The notes beneath the pieces are model-generated. The model saw nothing but the letters and a program-made list of their open reading frames with translations, was not told the DNA's origin and did no database searches. The position numbers and the translations under genes are program-made. A DNA stretch of 64,000 bases from positions 91,947-155,946 of the forward strand of contig NZ_SBLB01000007.1 of assembly GCF_004138325.1 (NCBI RefSeq), given 5' to 3'. Positions 51,752-60,446 of this stretch are shown here, piece after piece (the stretch's first letter is position 1; the number at the start of each line of letters is the position of its first letter). This DNA is from Spirosoma sordidisoli. GTDB taxonomy: Bacteria; Bacteroidota; Bacteroidia; Cytophagales; Spirosomataceae.

Positions 51752-54136
51752 ATGTGTAGCCGTTTGCTTTGGCTGCTGTTGTTACTCAGCAGTCCGGTTT
51801 TGTCGATTGCCCAGCTTCAGATCAATCATCCTATGGCGAGGCTGGTCATACAGCGCGGAAACGATGGCAACGGGCGGCTATACGTGTCGGGACAAGTACG
51901 GGGGCAGGCCGACCGGATCGAGGCCCGGCTAACGCCCGTTGTGGCGGGGCAGGGCACCGAAACCGCCTGGCAACCGGTTCAGACCAACCCGGTCAATGGC
52001 GTATTTCTGGGCTACATTACCGGAACGGGCGGCTGGTATACGCTCTCGGTTCGGGCCATTGTCAGCAATACCGTCAGCAGTGAGGCTACCGTGCAGCCCG
52101 TCGGCATCGGCGAAGTGTTCGTAACGGCCGGACAATCTAACTCGCGCGGGCTGGGGATCGGCGATAACGATCTCGGCACGGCTACCGACCGCGTCAACGC
52201 CATCGACTCCATCAACCATTACTACCCGCCCAGTCCTCAGCCGCTGCTATCGTCGGGCGATCCGATGCCGGTTCCGGTCTATAAAGCCCTGACCGCCGGC
52301 CGGCGTATTTTCCCGATGGCCGAAAGCTCGTGGGGCTGGGGCGAACTGGGCGACTATATCGTGAACCGGTATAACGTGCCGGTCGCTTTCTACGTAGCTG
52401 GCTGGGATGGCTCAACGATCGACAACTGGGACAAAACGGCCCGGGGCATACCCACCTGCAACGCGTATTTCTGCAACGAAAACTGGCAGAACCTGCAACC
52501 CTACACCAACCTGAAAAACGTACTTCAGTATTACGCATCGATGGCGGGCATCCGGGCCGTACTCTGGCACCAGGGCGAGGCTGAAGGCGATGTAGCGCGG
52601 GATCAGATTCCGCAGTATGCCTCTATACTACGATCGGTCATCGAGAAGGCGCGGCAGGATTATGGAAGTCGTAGTATGGCCTGGGTGGTGGCGCGGGCGT
52701 CGTATAACGGACAGGTAACGACCCCCGCCGTCGTGTCGCAGCAGGAAGCGGTCATTGCTACACCGGGTTTCAACGTATTTCAGGGGCCGCTGAACGACAC
52801 AATCCAGAACCGGAACGGTGGTGATACGGATGTTCATTTTGCCAACGCGCTCCGGCCCTCGGTTCATCCGCAGTATTACCTCAATCCGAACAGCATTCCG
52901 GTCAATATGGGGCTGTCGCGCTTTGCTCGCAACTGGAACAACAGCCTCAGCAGCAGCTTTTTTCAGACCGCCCAGCCCATCACGCCCGAGGTGTTTGCCG
53001 CTACCGGAACGCTGGCCGAGTACGTGCTGCCCGCCGATAGTCTGCGCGTTACGTTTGTGACCTCCGGTACGTTTGGCAGCGGGAACCAGTGGCAGGTACA
53101 GCTCCTCGATTCGCTGGGTCGCTACAAAGCCACCCTCGGGAGCGGCTCGGCCAGCCCGGTTCGGGTGAAGCTGCCTGCCGACTATCAGAGTGGCCGGTAC
53201 CGGGTTCGGGTTGTGTCGAGTGCACCCGTCATGCCGGCGGTACCGTCGAACCTGTTCCGGATTACCAGCCAGATTCCGGCTGCCGATCTGAGCCTGTCCG
53301 CATCGGTCGACCAGCGGACGCCGGGGCTGAACGAACCCGTTACCCTCTCGCTGACGGTGCGGAACCAGGGCCCGGCCGCAGCCACCGACATTCTGGTACG
53401 GGATCGACTGCCCGACAACCTGGCGGTGGTATCCGTGCCATCGTCCATGACCAGCAGCGGAAGCGTCGTGTCCGGAACGATTGACCGCCTGGAAGCCGGT
53501 ACTCAGGGCACCTTCACGTTTACGGTCAAACCAACCGCTACCGGTTTTTACCGAAACTCCGCCGAGATTGCCCAGGTTACCCAGCTCGACCCCGACAGTC
53601 AGCCCAACTCCGGCACCGGCGACGGGCAGGACGATGCGACCGGGCTTGACTTCAGAACCGCGCAAACGGGCGCGGGCGTCTTCGTGTCACCCAATCCCAA
53701 CCAGGTGCCGCTGCCCGCTGTGCAAAGCAACCAGCCCACGCCCGACCCCGCCCGGGCCGACCTGAGCCTGCGCGTGGCGGTCAGCAACCGAACCCCGCGG
53801 CTCAACGAGGTCATTTCGTTTTCCATTACGCTCACCAATACCGGCGGCTTAACGGCCACGGGCGTGAACCTGACGGCGTACCTGCCGGCTAACCTGTCAT
53901 TCGTGCCGGGCGATGATCTGGCGCCGGGCGGGGGTGGGCTATCGGGAGGCATCAGTAGCCTGGCGGCTGGAGCCAGCCACGTCTTTCGGTTCTCGGCGCG
54001 GGCTGTTTCGGCGGGGCGCGGTGTCTGCACCGCTCAACTGACGGCATCCGGTCAGGCCGACCCGGACTCGACCCCCAATAACGGCACTACCAACGGCGAA
54101 GACGACACCGCTCAGGTCGACATCCGGGTTCAGTGA
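51752..54136 (+). CDS. Secreted SGNH-hydrolase-like protein with two DUF11 domains
   Basis: This 794-residue exported protein has a signal peptide (about 1-20), an N-terminal beta domain, then an SGNH/sialate O-acetylesterase-like domain (about 118-410) with GQSNS (Ser129) and VLWHQGEAEGD; VHFANALRPSVHP may supply the catalytic His. Next is a beta region (to about 505) and two DUF11/CARDB-like repeats, at about 511-640 (ADLSLSASVDQRTPG) and 669-794 (ADLSLRVAVSNRTPR). No C-terminal T9SS sorting domain is seen. An esterase acting on surface glycans is likely. Confidence 0.85.
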   Translation: MCSRLLWLLLLLSSPVLSIAQLQINHPMARLVIQRGNDGNGRLYVSGQVRGQADRIEARLTPVVAGQGTETAWQPVQTNPVNGVFLGYITGTGGWYTLSVRAIVSNTVSSEATVQPVGIGEVFVTAGQSNSRGLGIGDNDLGTATDRVNAIDSINHYYPPSPQPLLSSGDPMPVPVYKALTAGRRIFPMAESSWGWGELGDYIVNRYNVPVAFYVAGWDGSTIDNWDKTARGIPTCNAYFCNENWQNLQPYTNLKNVLQYYASMAGIRAVLWHQGEAEGDVARDQIPQYASILRSVIEKARQDYGSRSMAWVVARASYNGQVTTPAVVSQQEAVIATPGFNVFQGPLNDTIQNRNGGDTDVHFANALRPSVHPQYYLNPNSIPVNMGLSRFARNWNNSLSSSFFQTAQPITPEVFAATGTLAEYVLPADSLRVTFVTSGTFGSGNQWQVQLLDSLGRYKATLGSGSASPVRVKLPADYQSGRYRVRVVSSAPVMPAVPSNLFRITSQIPAADLSLSASVDQRTPGLNEPVTLSLTVRNQGPAAATDILVRDRLPDNLAVVSVPSSMTSSGSVVSGTIDRLEAGTQGTFTFTVKPTATGFYRNSAEIAQVTQLDPDSQPNSGTGDGQDDATGLDFRTAQTGAGVFVSPNPNQVPLPAVQSNQPTPDPARADLSLRVAVSNRTPRLNEVISFSITLTNTGGLTATGVNLTAYLPANLSFVPGDDLAPGGGGLSGGISSLAAGASHVFRFSARAVSAGRGVCTAQLTASGQADPDSTPNNGTTNGEDDTAQVDIRVQ

Positions 54137-54172
54137 ATGGCTGATACTGAACGGTTATTGACCGGATTTGGT

Positions 54173-54180
54173 TAAATTTG
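54173..54180 (+). promoter_or_regulatory. -7 box for the PSD1 gene
   Basis: TAAATTTG is an exact TAnnTTTG match 85 bases before the ATG at 54266. The nearest TTG is too close for -33, so support is from one box. Confidence 0.35.
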
Positions 54181-54265
54181 AACTCACCGACGATTAAATT
54201 GGAGTAAAACCGATTGCTTTTCCTTTTATATAGGGAAAGAAGACAGTTGCATCTGTACGAAACGT

Positions 54266-57013
54266 ATGAGAGCGAATTGGATCGTATTGGGAGTAGCCGG
54301 CATTGGCGGGGCGTTGTTTTTATCGTCGTTTCTTGGCGTGTTCGAAAGCCGCGTCGATTATAACACGCAGGTCAAGCCGCTGCTGAACAAAAACTGCATT
54401 GCCTGCCATGGCGGGGTAAAAAAAGCATCGGATTTTTCACTTCTGTTCAGACACGAAGCCGTAGCGCCGGCCAAGTCAGGCAAGCCCGCCATTATTCCGG
54501 GCGATGCCGATGCCAGCGAGATGATCCGCCGGCTGACGCTGGCCGAAGATGACGACGAGCGTATGCCGCTCGACCACCCGCCCCTCAAACCTGACGAAAT
54601 TGATCTGCTCCGCAAATGGATCGACCAGGGAGCCGAATGGGGCGATCACTGGGCCTACCAGCGCGTCGAAAAACCCGATGTACCCGCTATCGGTACGTTC
54701 TGGTCGCGGCTGGGGCTGGGCGGCAGCGATGAAACCAGCTGGGCCAAAAACGAAATCGACCATTTTATTCTCGATAAACTCCGCGACGAAGGGCTCAAAC
54801 CCATGCCCGAGGCCGACCGGGCTACGCTGATCCGGCGGGTAACCCTCGACCTGACGGGTTTGCCGCCCACGCAGCAGGAAGTGGCCGCCTTCCAGAACGA
54901 TCCATCCCCGACGGCTTACGAAAAAGTAGTTGACCGGCTGCTGGCATCACCCGCATACGGCGAACGCTGGACCGGCATGTGGCTCGACCTGGCCCGTTAT
55001 GCCGATACCAAAGGCTACGAACGCGATCCGGGCCGTAAAATCTGGCGCTACCGCGATTACCTCATCAACGCCTTCAACGCCGACAAACCCTATAACCTGT
55101 TCCTGACCGAACAGCTGGCCGGTGACCTGATGCCGAAGGCGTCGGATGAGCAGTTTATTGCTACGGGTTTCCATCGCAACACGATGACCAATGATGAGGG
55201 CGGCACCCAGGACGAGGAGTTTCGGGTAGCGGCCGTCATTGACCGGGTCAATACCACCTGGGACGTGTTTCAGGGTACCACCTTTGCCTGTATCCAGTGC
55301 CACAGCCATCCCTACGACCCGTTTACCCACGACGAATATTACAAGTACCTCGCCTTCTTTAACAACACCCGCGACGAAGACGTGACGAGCGAAACGCCGA
55401 CGCTCCGGTTTTACCAGGGTGCCGATTCGGCCGAAGCGGTGGCGCTGAAACAGTGGCTGCGTACCCACGTATCGGCCCGTACCGAATCGATTCACGAGCG
55501 GTTTCTGCGGACCATGGAGCCCAAGTTCAACTCGCACGATATCAAACAGCTAATGAATGCGTCGCTGCTCGATGCCAAGTACTTCGGCGCGCAGGATAAA
55601 GGCGTGGGCCAGCTGGACAAGGTGACGCTGACGGGCCAGAACCGGCTCCTGATTGCCTGGGGCACCAAAGAAACCGGCGCCACCCTGACCATCCGGCAGG
55701 ACGGACCTAACGGGCCGGTGCTGCTGACCCAGCCGGTGCCGAAGACGGGTAGTGAATGGAAAGATACCATCCAGATTTTCGCGCTGCCGGCGGTAACGGG
55801 TCAGCACAGCCTGCACCTGTCGTTCAGTAACCCGAAGCATCCAAAAAACTGGACCATGATCAAATGGGTGGCCTTTCAGCAGGCGCTGCCCGATCCGCAA
55901 CAGGAGAAACGGTACCTGGCCCTGCTCAACAAAGACCCTGAACAAACGCCGATCATGCTCGACGGTTCGGGCGATCTGGCGCGTCCCACGCATATTTTTG
56001 ACCGCGGTAACTGGCTGGTGAAAGGCAAGCGGGTTACGCCCGATGTGCCGAAGTCGTTTCCGGCTATGGACCCCAAACTACCCCGCAACCGGCTGGGCCT
56101 GGCTGCCTGGATGACCAGCCGCGACCATCCGCTGACGGCCCGGGTGGCCGTGAATCGGTTCTGGGAGCAGCTCTTTGGAACGGGTATCGTTGAAACGGTA
56201 GAGGACATGGGTACCCAGGGCATACCGCCTACCCACCGCGAACTGCTCGACTATCTGGCGGCCGAGTTCATGGAAACCGACAGCTGGAGCGTGAAAAAGA
56301 TGCTCAAACGCATGGTTACCTCGGCCACATACCGCCAGCATGCCAAAGCGACTCCCGAGCTGCTGGCCAAAGACCCGTTCAACAAACTGCTGGCCCGCGG
56401 CCCGCGGGTGCGGCTCTCGGCCGAGCAGGTACGCGACCAGGCGCTGACGGTAAGTGGGCTCCTGAGCCGGAAAATGTACGGCCCGAGCGTCATGCCGGTC
56501 CAGCCCGAAGGCATCTGGCAGTCGCCCTACGACGGTGATATCTGGAAACAGAGCACCGGCGAAGACCTGCACCGGCGGGCTTTGTACACCTACTGGAAGC
56601 GCACGGCTCCGTATCCGTCGATGGTGACGTTCGATAGCCCCAGCCGGGAGTTCTGCCAGCTGCGTCGTCTGCGGACCAATACGCCCCTGCAGGCGCTGGT
56701 GACGCTCAACGACCCCGTCTACGTAGAAGCCGCCCAGAAACTGGCCGATTACATGCGCCTGCGCGGCCAAACGCCCGAGGCTCAGATACAGGCCGGCTTT
56801 CGGCGGGTCATGCTGCGCGATCTGCCGCCCGCCAAGCTGACCGTGCTGACCCGGCTCTACCGCAATACCGAACAGTATTACCGGCAAAAGCCCGACGAGG
56901 CTCAAAAGCTGCTCGCCAAAGCCGACGGCGTACCGGTAACGCCCCAGCAGGCCGCCCTGACCGTAACGGCCAATACGATGTTGAACCTGGACGAAGTGAT
57001 AACGAAGGAATAA
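54266..57013 (+). CDS. PSD1/DUF1549-DUF1553 protein with cytochrome c-like motif
   Basis: This is a 915-residue predicted envelope protein with an N-terminal helix (about 7-25) and a planctomycete-type cytochrome c motif Cys44-x-x-Cys47-His48 (NKNCIACHGG). The DUF1549 domain covers about 165-380 with RLLASPAYGERW and a second CIQCHSHPYDPF; DUF1553 covers about 600-860 with RVAVNRFWEQLFG and ADMLRLRGQ-like segments. These proteins are common in Planctomycetes and some Bacteroidota, with unproven roles in polysaccharide breakdown. It overlaps the DUF1501 gene by one base. Confidence 0.9.
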   Translation: MRANWIVLGVAGIGGALFLSSFLGVFESRVDYNTQVKPLLNKNCIACHGGVKKASDFSLLFRHEAVAPAKSGKPAIIPGDADASEMIRRLTLAEDDDERMPLDHPPLKPDEIDLLRKWIDQGAEWGDHWAYQRVEKPDVPAIGTFWSRLGLGGSDETSWAKNEIDHFILDKLRDEGLKPMPEADRATLIRRVTLDLTGLPPTQQEVAAFQNDPSPTAYEKVVDRLLASPAYGERWTGMWLDLARYADTKGYERDPGRKIWRYRDYLINAFNADKPYNLFLTEQLAGDLMPKASDEQFIATGFHRNTMTNDEGGTQDEEFRVAAVIDRVNTTWDVFQGTTFACIQCHSHPYDPFTHDEYYKYLAFFNNTRDEDVTSETPTLRFYQGADSAEAVALKQWLRTHVSARTESIHERFLRTMEPKFNSHDIKQLMNASLLDAKYFGAQDKGVGQLDKVTLTGQNRLLIAWGTKETGATLTIRQDGPNGPVLLTQPVPKTGSEWKDTIQIFALPAVTGQHSLHLSFSNPKHPKNWTMIKWVAFQQALPDPQQEKRYLALLNKDPEQTPIMLDGSGDLARPTHIFDRGNWLVKGKRVTPDVPKSFPAMDPKLPRNRLGLAAWMTSRDHPLTARVAVNRFWEQLFGTGIVETVEDMGTQGIPPTHRELLDYLAAEFMETDSWSVKKMLKRMVTSATYRQHAKATPELLAKDPFNKLLARGPRVRLSAEQVRDQALTVSGLLSRKMYGPSVMPVQPEGIWQSPYDGDIWKQSTGEDLHRRALYTYWKRTAPYPSMVTFDSPSREFCQLRRLRTNTPLQALVTLNDPVYVEAAQKLADYMRLRGQTPEAQIQAGFRRVMLRDLPPAKLTVLTRLYRNTEQYYRQKPDEAQKLLAKADGVPVTPQQAALTVTANTMLNLDEVITKE

Positions 57014-58518
57014 TGAACAAGCTCCTGCAAGAACTTCAGCACGCGGCTGCCCAACGCGAAACCCGGCGCCATTTTCTGCACACCTGCTCAACAGGGCTGG
57101 GCGCCATGGCCCTCAGCTCCGTGCTGGGAAGCTGCGGCTTTCTGGGTAAAGACAGTTCGGCAACGAACGAGGTGGGTGGGGCGCTGATGCCCGACGGATC
57201 GGCTACGGCGCCACGCCCGTCGGCGTATCTGCCCAAGGCCAAACGCATCATTTATATCCACATGGCCGGTTCGCCCAGCCAGCTGGAACTGTTCGATTAC
57301 AAACCCGAGCTGGCCAAATACAACGGAAAAGACTGTCCGCAGGAGTTGCTCGAAGGCAAGAAGTTTGCCTTTATCCGGGGTGTTCCCAAAATGCTGGGGC
57401 CGCAGGGTAAGTTCGCGCAGCACGGGCAGTCGGGGGCGTGGGTGTCGGATTATCTGCCGCATCTGCAGGGCGTCGTCGATGACATCACGTTCCTCAAAGC
57501 CATGCATACCGATCAGTTCAACCATGCCCCGGCGCAGCTGCTGATGCATACGGGCAGCGCGCGGCTGGGTCGGCCCAGCCTGGGCTCCTGGGTGACCTAC
57601 GGGCTGGGTACGGAGAACGATAATCTGCCGGGCTATATCGTGCTGGCATCGGGCGGTAAACAGCCCGATGCGGGTAAGTCGGTCTGGGGCAGTGGGTTTC
57701 TGCCAACGGTCTACCAGGGGGTTCAGTGCCGCACCGACGGAGATCCGGTTCTCTACGCGTCAGATCCGTCGGGTATCAGCCGCGACGTGCGAAAGCAAAC
57801 GATCGATGCCATCAGCCAGATCAACCAGCAGCAGTACGACGAGGTGAAAGACCCCGAAATTCTGACCCGTATTGCGCAGTATGAGCTGGCCTTCCGGATG
57901 CAGATGTCGGTGCCCGATGCAATGGACATCAAGAGTGAGCCGCAGTATATTCTGGATAGCTACGGTGTAAACCCGGCGCAGGGGTCGTTTGCCCGCAATT
58001 GCCTGCTGGCCCGTCGGCTGGTGGAGCGCGGGGTTCGGTTTGTGCAGCTGTTCGACTGGGGCTGGGATACCCATGGCACCAGTGCCGATGGCGCCATCGA
58101 GATCGGCCTCAAAACAAAATGTAGAGAATCTGACCAGGCCGTGGCGGCCCTGTTGCGCGACCTGAAGCAGCGCGGCCTGCTCGACGAAACGCTGGTTGTC
58201 TGGGGGGGCGAGTTTGGCCGTACGCCGATGCAGGAGAACCGCGATGGGCAGGTGCTGCCCTTCATGGGCCGCGATCATCACCTCGATGCGTTTACGGTCT
58301 GGATGGCCGGTGGCGGGGTCAAAAAAGGATTTTCCTACGGCGAAACCGACGATATTGGCTACTACGGCGTAAAAGATAAAGTACACGTACATGACTTGCA
58401 GGCCACGATTCTGCATTTGCTCGGGTTCGATCATACCAAGCTAACCTTCCAGTTTCAGGGCCGGCCTTTCCGGCTGACCGATGTGGCCGGCAAAATTGTA
58501 AAGCCGATCCTGGCCTGA
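57013..58518 (+). CDS. DUF1501 protein with Tat signal
   Basis: This 501-residue protein has a Tat-type N-terminus (TRRHFLHTCSTGLGAMAL) and the DUF1501 fold, a relative of sulfatase/phosphatase alkaline-phosphatase-like enzymes: KRIIYIHMAGSPSQLELFDYKP, VRFVQLFDWGWDTHGTS, VWGGEFGRTPM and GRDHH give the acidic/His positions. It is translated with the PSD1 partner (TAATG overlap), the usual pairing. Substrate unknown. Confidence 0.9.
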   Translation: MNKLLQELQHAAAQRETRRHFLHTCSTGLGAMALSSVLGSCGFLGKDSSATNEVGGALMPDGSATAPRPSAYLPKAKRIIYIHMAGSPSQLELFDYKPELAKYNGKDCPQELLEGKKFAFIRGVPKMLGPQGKFAQHGQSGAWVSDYLPHLQGVVDDITFLKAMHTDQFNHAPAQLLMHTGSARLGRPSLGSWVTYGLGTENDNLPGYIVLASGGKQPDAGKSVWGSGFLPTVYQGVQCRTDGDPVLYASDPSGISRDVRKQTIDAISQINQQQYDEVKDPEILTRIAQYELAFRMQMSVPDAMDIKSEPQYILDSYGVNPAQGSFARNCLLARRLVERGVRFVQLFDWGWDTHGTSADGAIEIGLKTKCRESDQAVAALLRDLKQRGLLDETLVVWGGEFGRTPMQENRDGQVLPFMGRDHHLDAFTVWMAGGGVKKGFSYGETDDIGYYGVKDKVHVHDLQATILHLLGFDHTKLTFQFQGRPFRLTDVAGKIVKPILA

Positions 58519-58535
58519 CGCTGACTCGTTATCGT

Positions 58536-59225
58536 ATGCGGAACCGCATCCTGCTGATTCACGGGTACGTTGAAGACCCTACTATTTTCGATACGCTGGT
58601 GCCGCTGCTGCCTCCGGCCGAGTACGTCCGTATCAACCTGGCCGACGAGTTCCAGCGCTGGCAACCGGCGGGGGCGGTGAACGTGCGGAAGCTGGCTCAG
58701 ACCCTGATCGACCTGTACGAAATCAGGGCCGACGATGTAATCATTGGTCACTCGATGGGCGGCTGGGTGGCCATCAACATCAAGGAACTGAGCGGGGCTA
58801 CGGTTATTCAGCTGGCGTCGTGGACGAACCAGAAAAAGATTCTGTTTCCGACCGATAATCTGACCATTCTGAAGCTGATGCTGAATACGGGCCTGACGCA
58901 GAGCCGGATGCTGACCCGCTTTTTCCGGAAGGCATACCCGTTTCAGGAGTCCCGGGCTTTGTACGACCAGCTGCTGGAAGGCTCGACCACCATGGCGCGA
59001 CTGTACGTCTGGCAGCAGCTGCAAACGCTCTTTGCGAAAGTGGCTCCGCTAACGGTTCAGCCCGACCTGCGTATCCACGCCCGGCGTGATTCGATCGTCA
59101 GCCCGCCCGACGAGCCGTTTGTCGACGTGCCGGGCGACCATTTCTGCCTGGTCTTCCATGCCGAAGCGGTGGCGGAGCCAATCCGGACCCTGCTGGCCAA
59201 TCGATCCGGGATGGGAACAGCCTGA
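58536..59225 (+). CDS. Alpha/beta hydrolase (RBBP9/YdeN-like)
   Basis: This 229-residue serine hydrolase has the nucleophile elbow GHSMGG (Ser73) and an Asp near the ARRDSIVSPPDE segment; the late His is in VPGDHFCLVF. It resembles small esterases such as RBBP9/YdeN. It follows the DUF1501 gene by 17 bases, so it may belong to that operon. Confidence 0.8.
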   Translation: MRNRILLIHGYVEDPTIFDTLVPLLPPAEYVRINLADEFQRWQPAGAVNVRKLAQTLIDLYEIRADDVIIGHSMGGWVAINIKELSGATVIQLASWTNQKKILFPTDNLTILKLMLNTGLTQSRMLTRFFRKAYPFQESRALYDQLLEGSTTMARLYVWQQLQTLFAKVAPLTVQPDLRIHARRDSIVSPPDEPFVDVPGDHFCLVFHAEAVAEPIRTLLANRSGMGTA

Positions 59226-59230
59226 CGGCG

Positions 59231-59518
59231 CTACTCCATTACTTTCGGTACCTCGAAGAACTGCCCGTTATGCTGGGGCGAGTTGGCCAGTGCCTGGTCG
59301 CGGGAGAGGTGCTGGCCCACCACATCGTCGCGCAGGACGTTGACTTCGGGCGATATATGCGTCAGGGGCTCAACGCCCGTGGTGTCTACCTCATTGAGTT
59401 GCTCCATCCAGGTCAGAACCCCGTTCATGCTGCTGAGCAGGGCTTCTTCTTCGTCCGGCTTCACTTCCAGCCGGGCCAGGTGGGCAATTTTCTGCAGTGT
59501 TTCTGAATCGACTTTCAT
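59231..59518 (-). CDS. gatC: Glutamyl-tRNA(Gln) amidotransferase subunit C
   Basis: GatC stabilises the GatCAB complex that makes Gln-tRNA(Gln) and Asn-tRNA(Asn). It has 95 residues from ATG 59518, beginning MKVDSETLQKIAHLARLEV, and the mid PLTHISPEVNVLRDD and tail FFEVPKVME match the family. The longer open frame is not family-like. The upstream region is the nested palindromic element (59534-59661). Confidence 0.9.
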   Translation of the reverse strand: MKVDSETLQKIAHLARLEVKPDEEEALLSSMNGVLTWMEQLNEVDTTGVEPLTHISPEVNVLRDDVVGQHLSRDQALANSPQHNGQFFEVPKVME

Positions 59519-59533
59519 ACAATTTCTTTTTTT

Positions 59534-59661
59534 GTAGAGACGCAATCTTTTGCGTCTCTCTGGCGTCAGCAACAACCCGGCTATAGACTTGACTGCTGAT
59601 ACAAAGGTTGCTGACGCGAATGAGACGCAATAGCCGGGCCGCCGGGCGGTTGCGTCTCTAC
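59534..59661. mobile_element. 128-base nested palindromic element with 12-base inverted ends (MITE-like)
   Basis: The ends GTAGAGACGCAA (59534-59545) and TTGCGTCTCTAC (59650-59661) are perfect inverted copies. Inside are a further copy pair at 59550-59559 and 59622-59630, GCGTCAGCAAC (59563-59573) with GTTGCTGACGC (59607-59617), and CCCGGCTA (59576-59583) with TAGCCGGG (59631-59638). The pattern resembles small non-autonomous repeats and RNA-fold elements. The right end supplies the TAG stop of the plsC-type gene. Target-site duplication was not identified. Confidence 0.55.
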
Positions 59662-60389
59662 GCGGGGATTTGTTTTTCTTTGGTCAGTTCGGCGTTGATG
59701 ATGCGGTAGGTTTCCTGTTTCAGGCGCTCTACATCGGTCTGTGTCATGCCTTTGGTATCGATGGGCGGGTGGATGACCGCTCGCAGGGGATGTCGGTACA
59801 GCCGGACTTTTGGTGTATCGGGCAGAATCTGGTGGTTATTCAGCAGCGAGATCGGCACAATGGGGACCTGCTGCTGAATGGCCATGATAAACGCGCCATC
59901 CTTAAACGATTCCATGGTGGGCGGATGCGCAGCGCGGATACCTCCTTCCGGAAAAATCATGATGCTCCGTCCGCCCGCCAGCGTTCGGATGGATTTGGCC
60001 AGCGAGTAGGCCCGGCTGTTGGGTTGCGACCGATCGACCTGCACGTGTAGCTTGGCGAACATGTAGCCCAGCAGCGGAATGTGTTTCACCTCGCTCTTGC
60101 CAACGAACGCGAAGAAATTATCGACAACGACCCCCATGGCAGCAATGTCGATGTACGAAAAGTGATTGGCGCAAAAGACATAGGTGCCCCGCGGGTCGGG
60201 CCTGAACCGATGCTCGATCCGCACCGGAATACCGGCTCCGAAAAAGAACAGGCGTCCCCAGATGCGGTTTACCCGGTGGGCCAGCGGTTTCCAGGCCTCC
60301 CGCTGCAGAAAAAGAAACTGCAACGGAAATAGCAGCAGGTACAGCAGCACAAGGTAAACAGCGCAGTAAGCGGTGTAAAGCAGTTGCAT
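59658..60389 (-). CDS. plsC: 1-acyl-sn-glycerol-3-phosphate acyltransferase family
   Basis: PlsC acylates lysophosphatidic acid to phosphatidic acid in phospholipid synthesis. The 243-residue protein has an N-terminal membrane helix (about 5-30), motif NHFSYID (His76...Asp81), FPEGGIR and the VPIVPISL strand. ATG 60389 avoids an N-terminal extension not seen in the family. The last codons (KQIPA) end in a TAG that lies within the inverted end of the palindromic element, suggesting that insertion reshaped the C-terminus. Confidence 0.9.
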   Translation of the reverse strand: MQLLYTAYCAVYLVLLYLLLFPLQFLFLQREAWKPLAHRVNRIWGRLFFFGAGIPVRIEHRFRPDPRGTYVFCANHFSYIDIAAMGVVVDNFFAFVGKSEVKHIPLLGYMFAKLHVQVDRSQPNSRAYSLAKSIRTLAGGRSIMIFPEGGIRAAHPPTMESFKDGAFIMAIQQQVPIVPISLLNNHQILPDTPKVRLYRHPLRAVIHPPIDTKGMTQTDVERLKQETYRIINAELTKEKQIPA

Positions 60390-60408
60390 AGCCGATGCGG
60401 GTAAGAGA

Positions 60409-60440
60409 AGACTGACGAAGCCGCGGGGCCTCGTCAGTCT
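60409..60440 (-). terminator. Hairpin after purH
   Basis: AGACTGACGA (60409-60418) and TCGTCAGTCT (60431-60440) form a perfect 10-pair stem with a GC-rich 12-base loop just past the purH stop. Confidence 0.6.
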
Positions 60441-60446
60441 GAACAA

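Noticed and set aside
59534..59661. CRISPR array
   Set aside because: The repeats are inverted, not direct, with no equal spacers and no cas genes.
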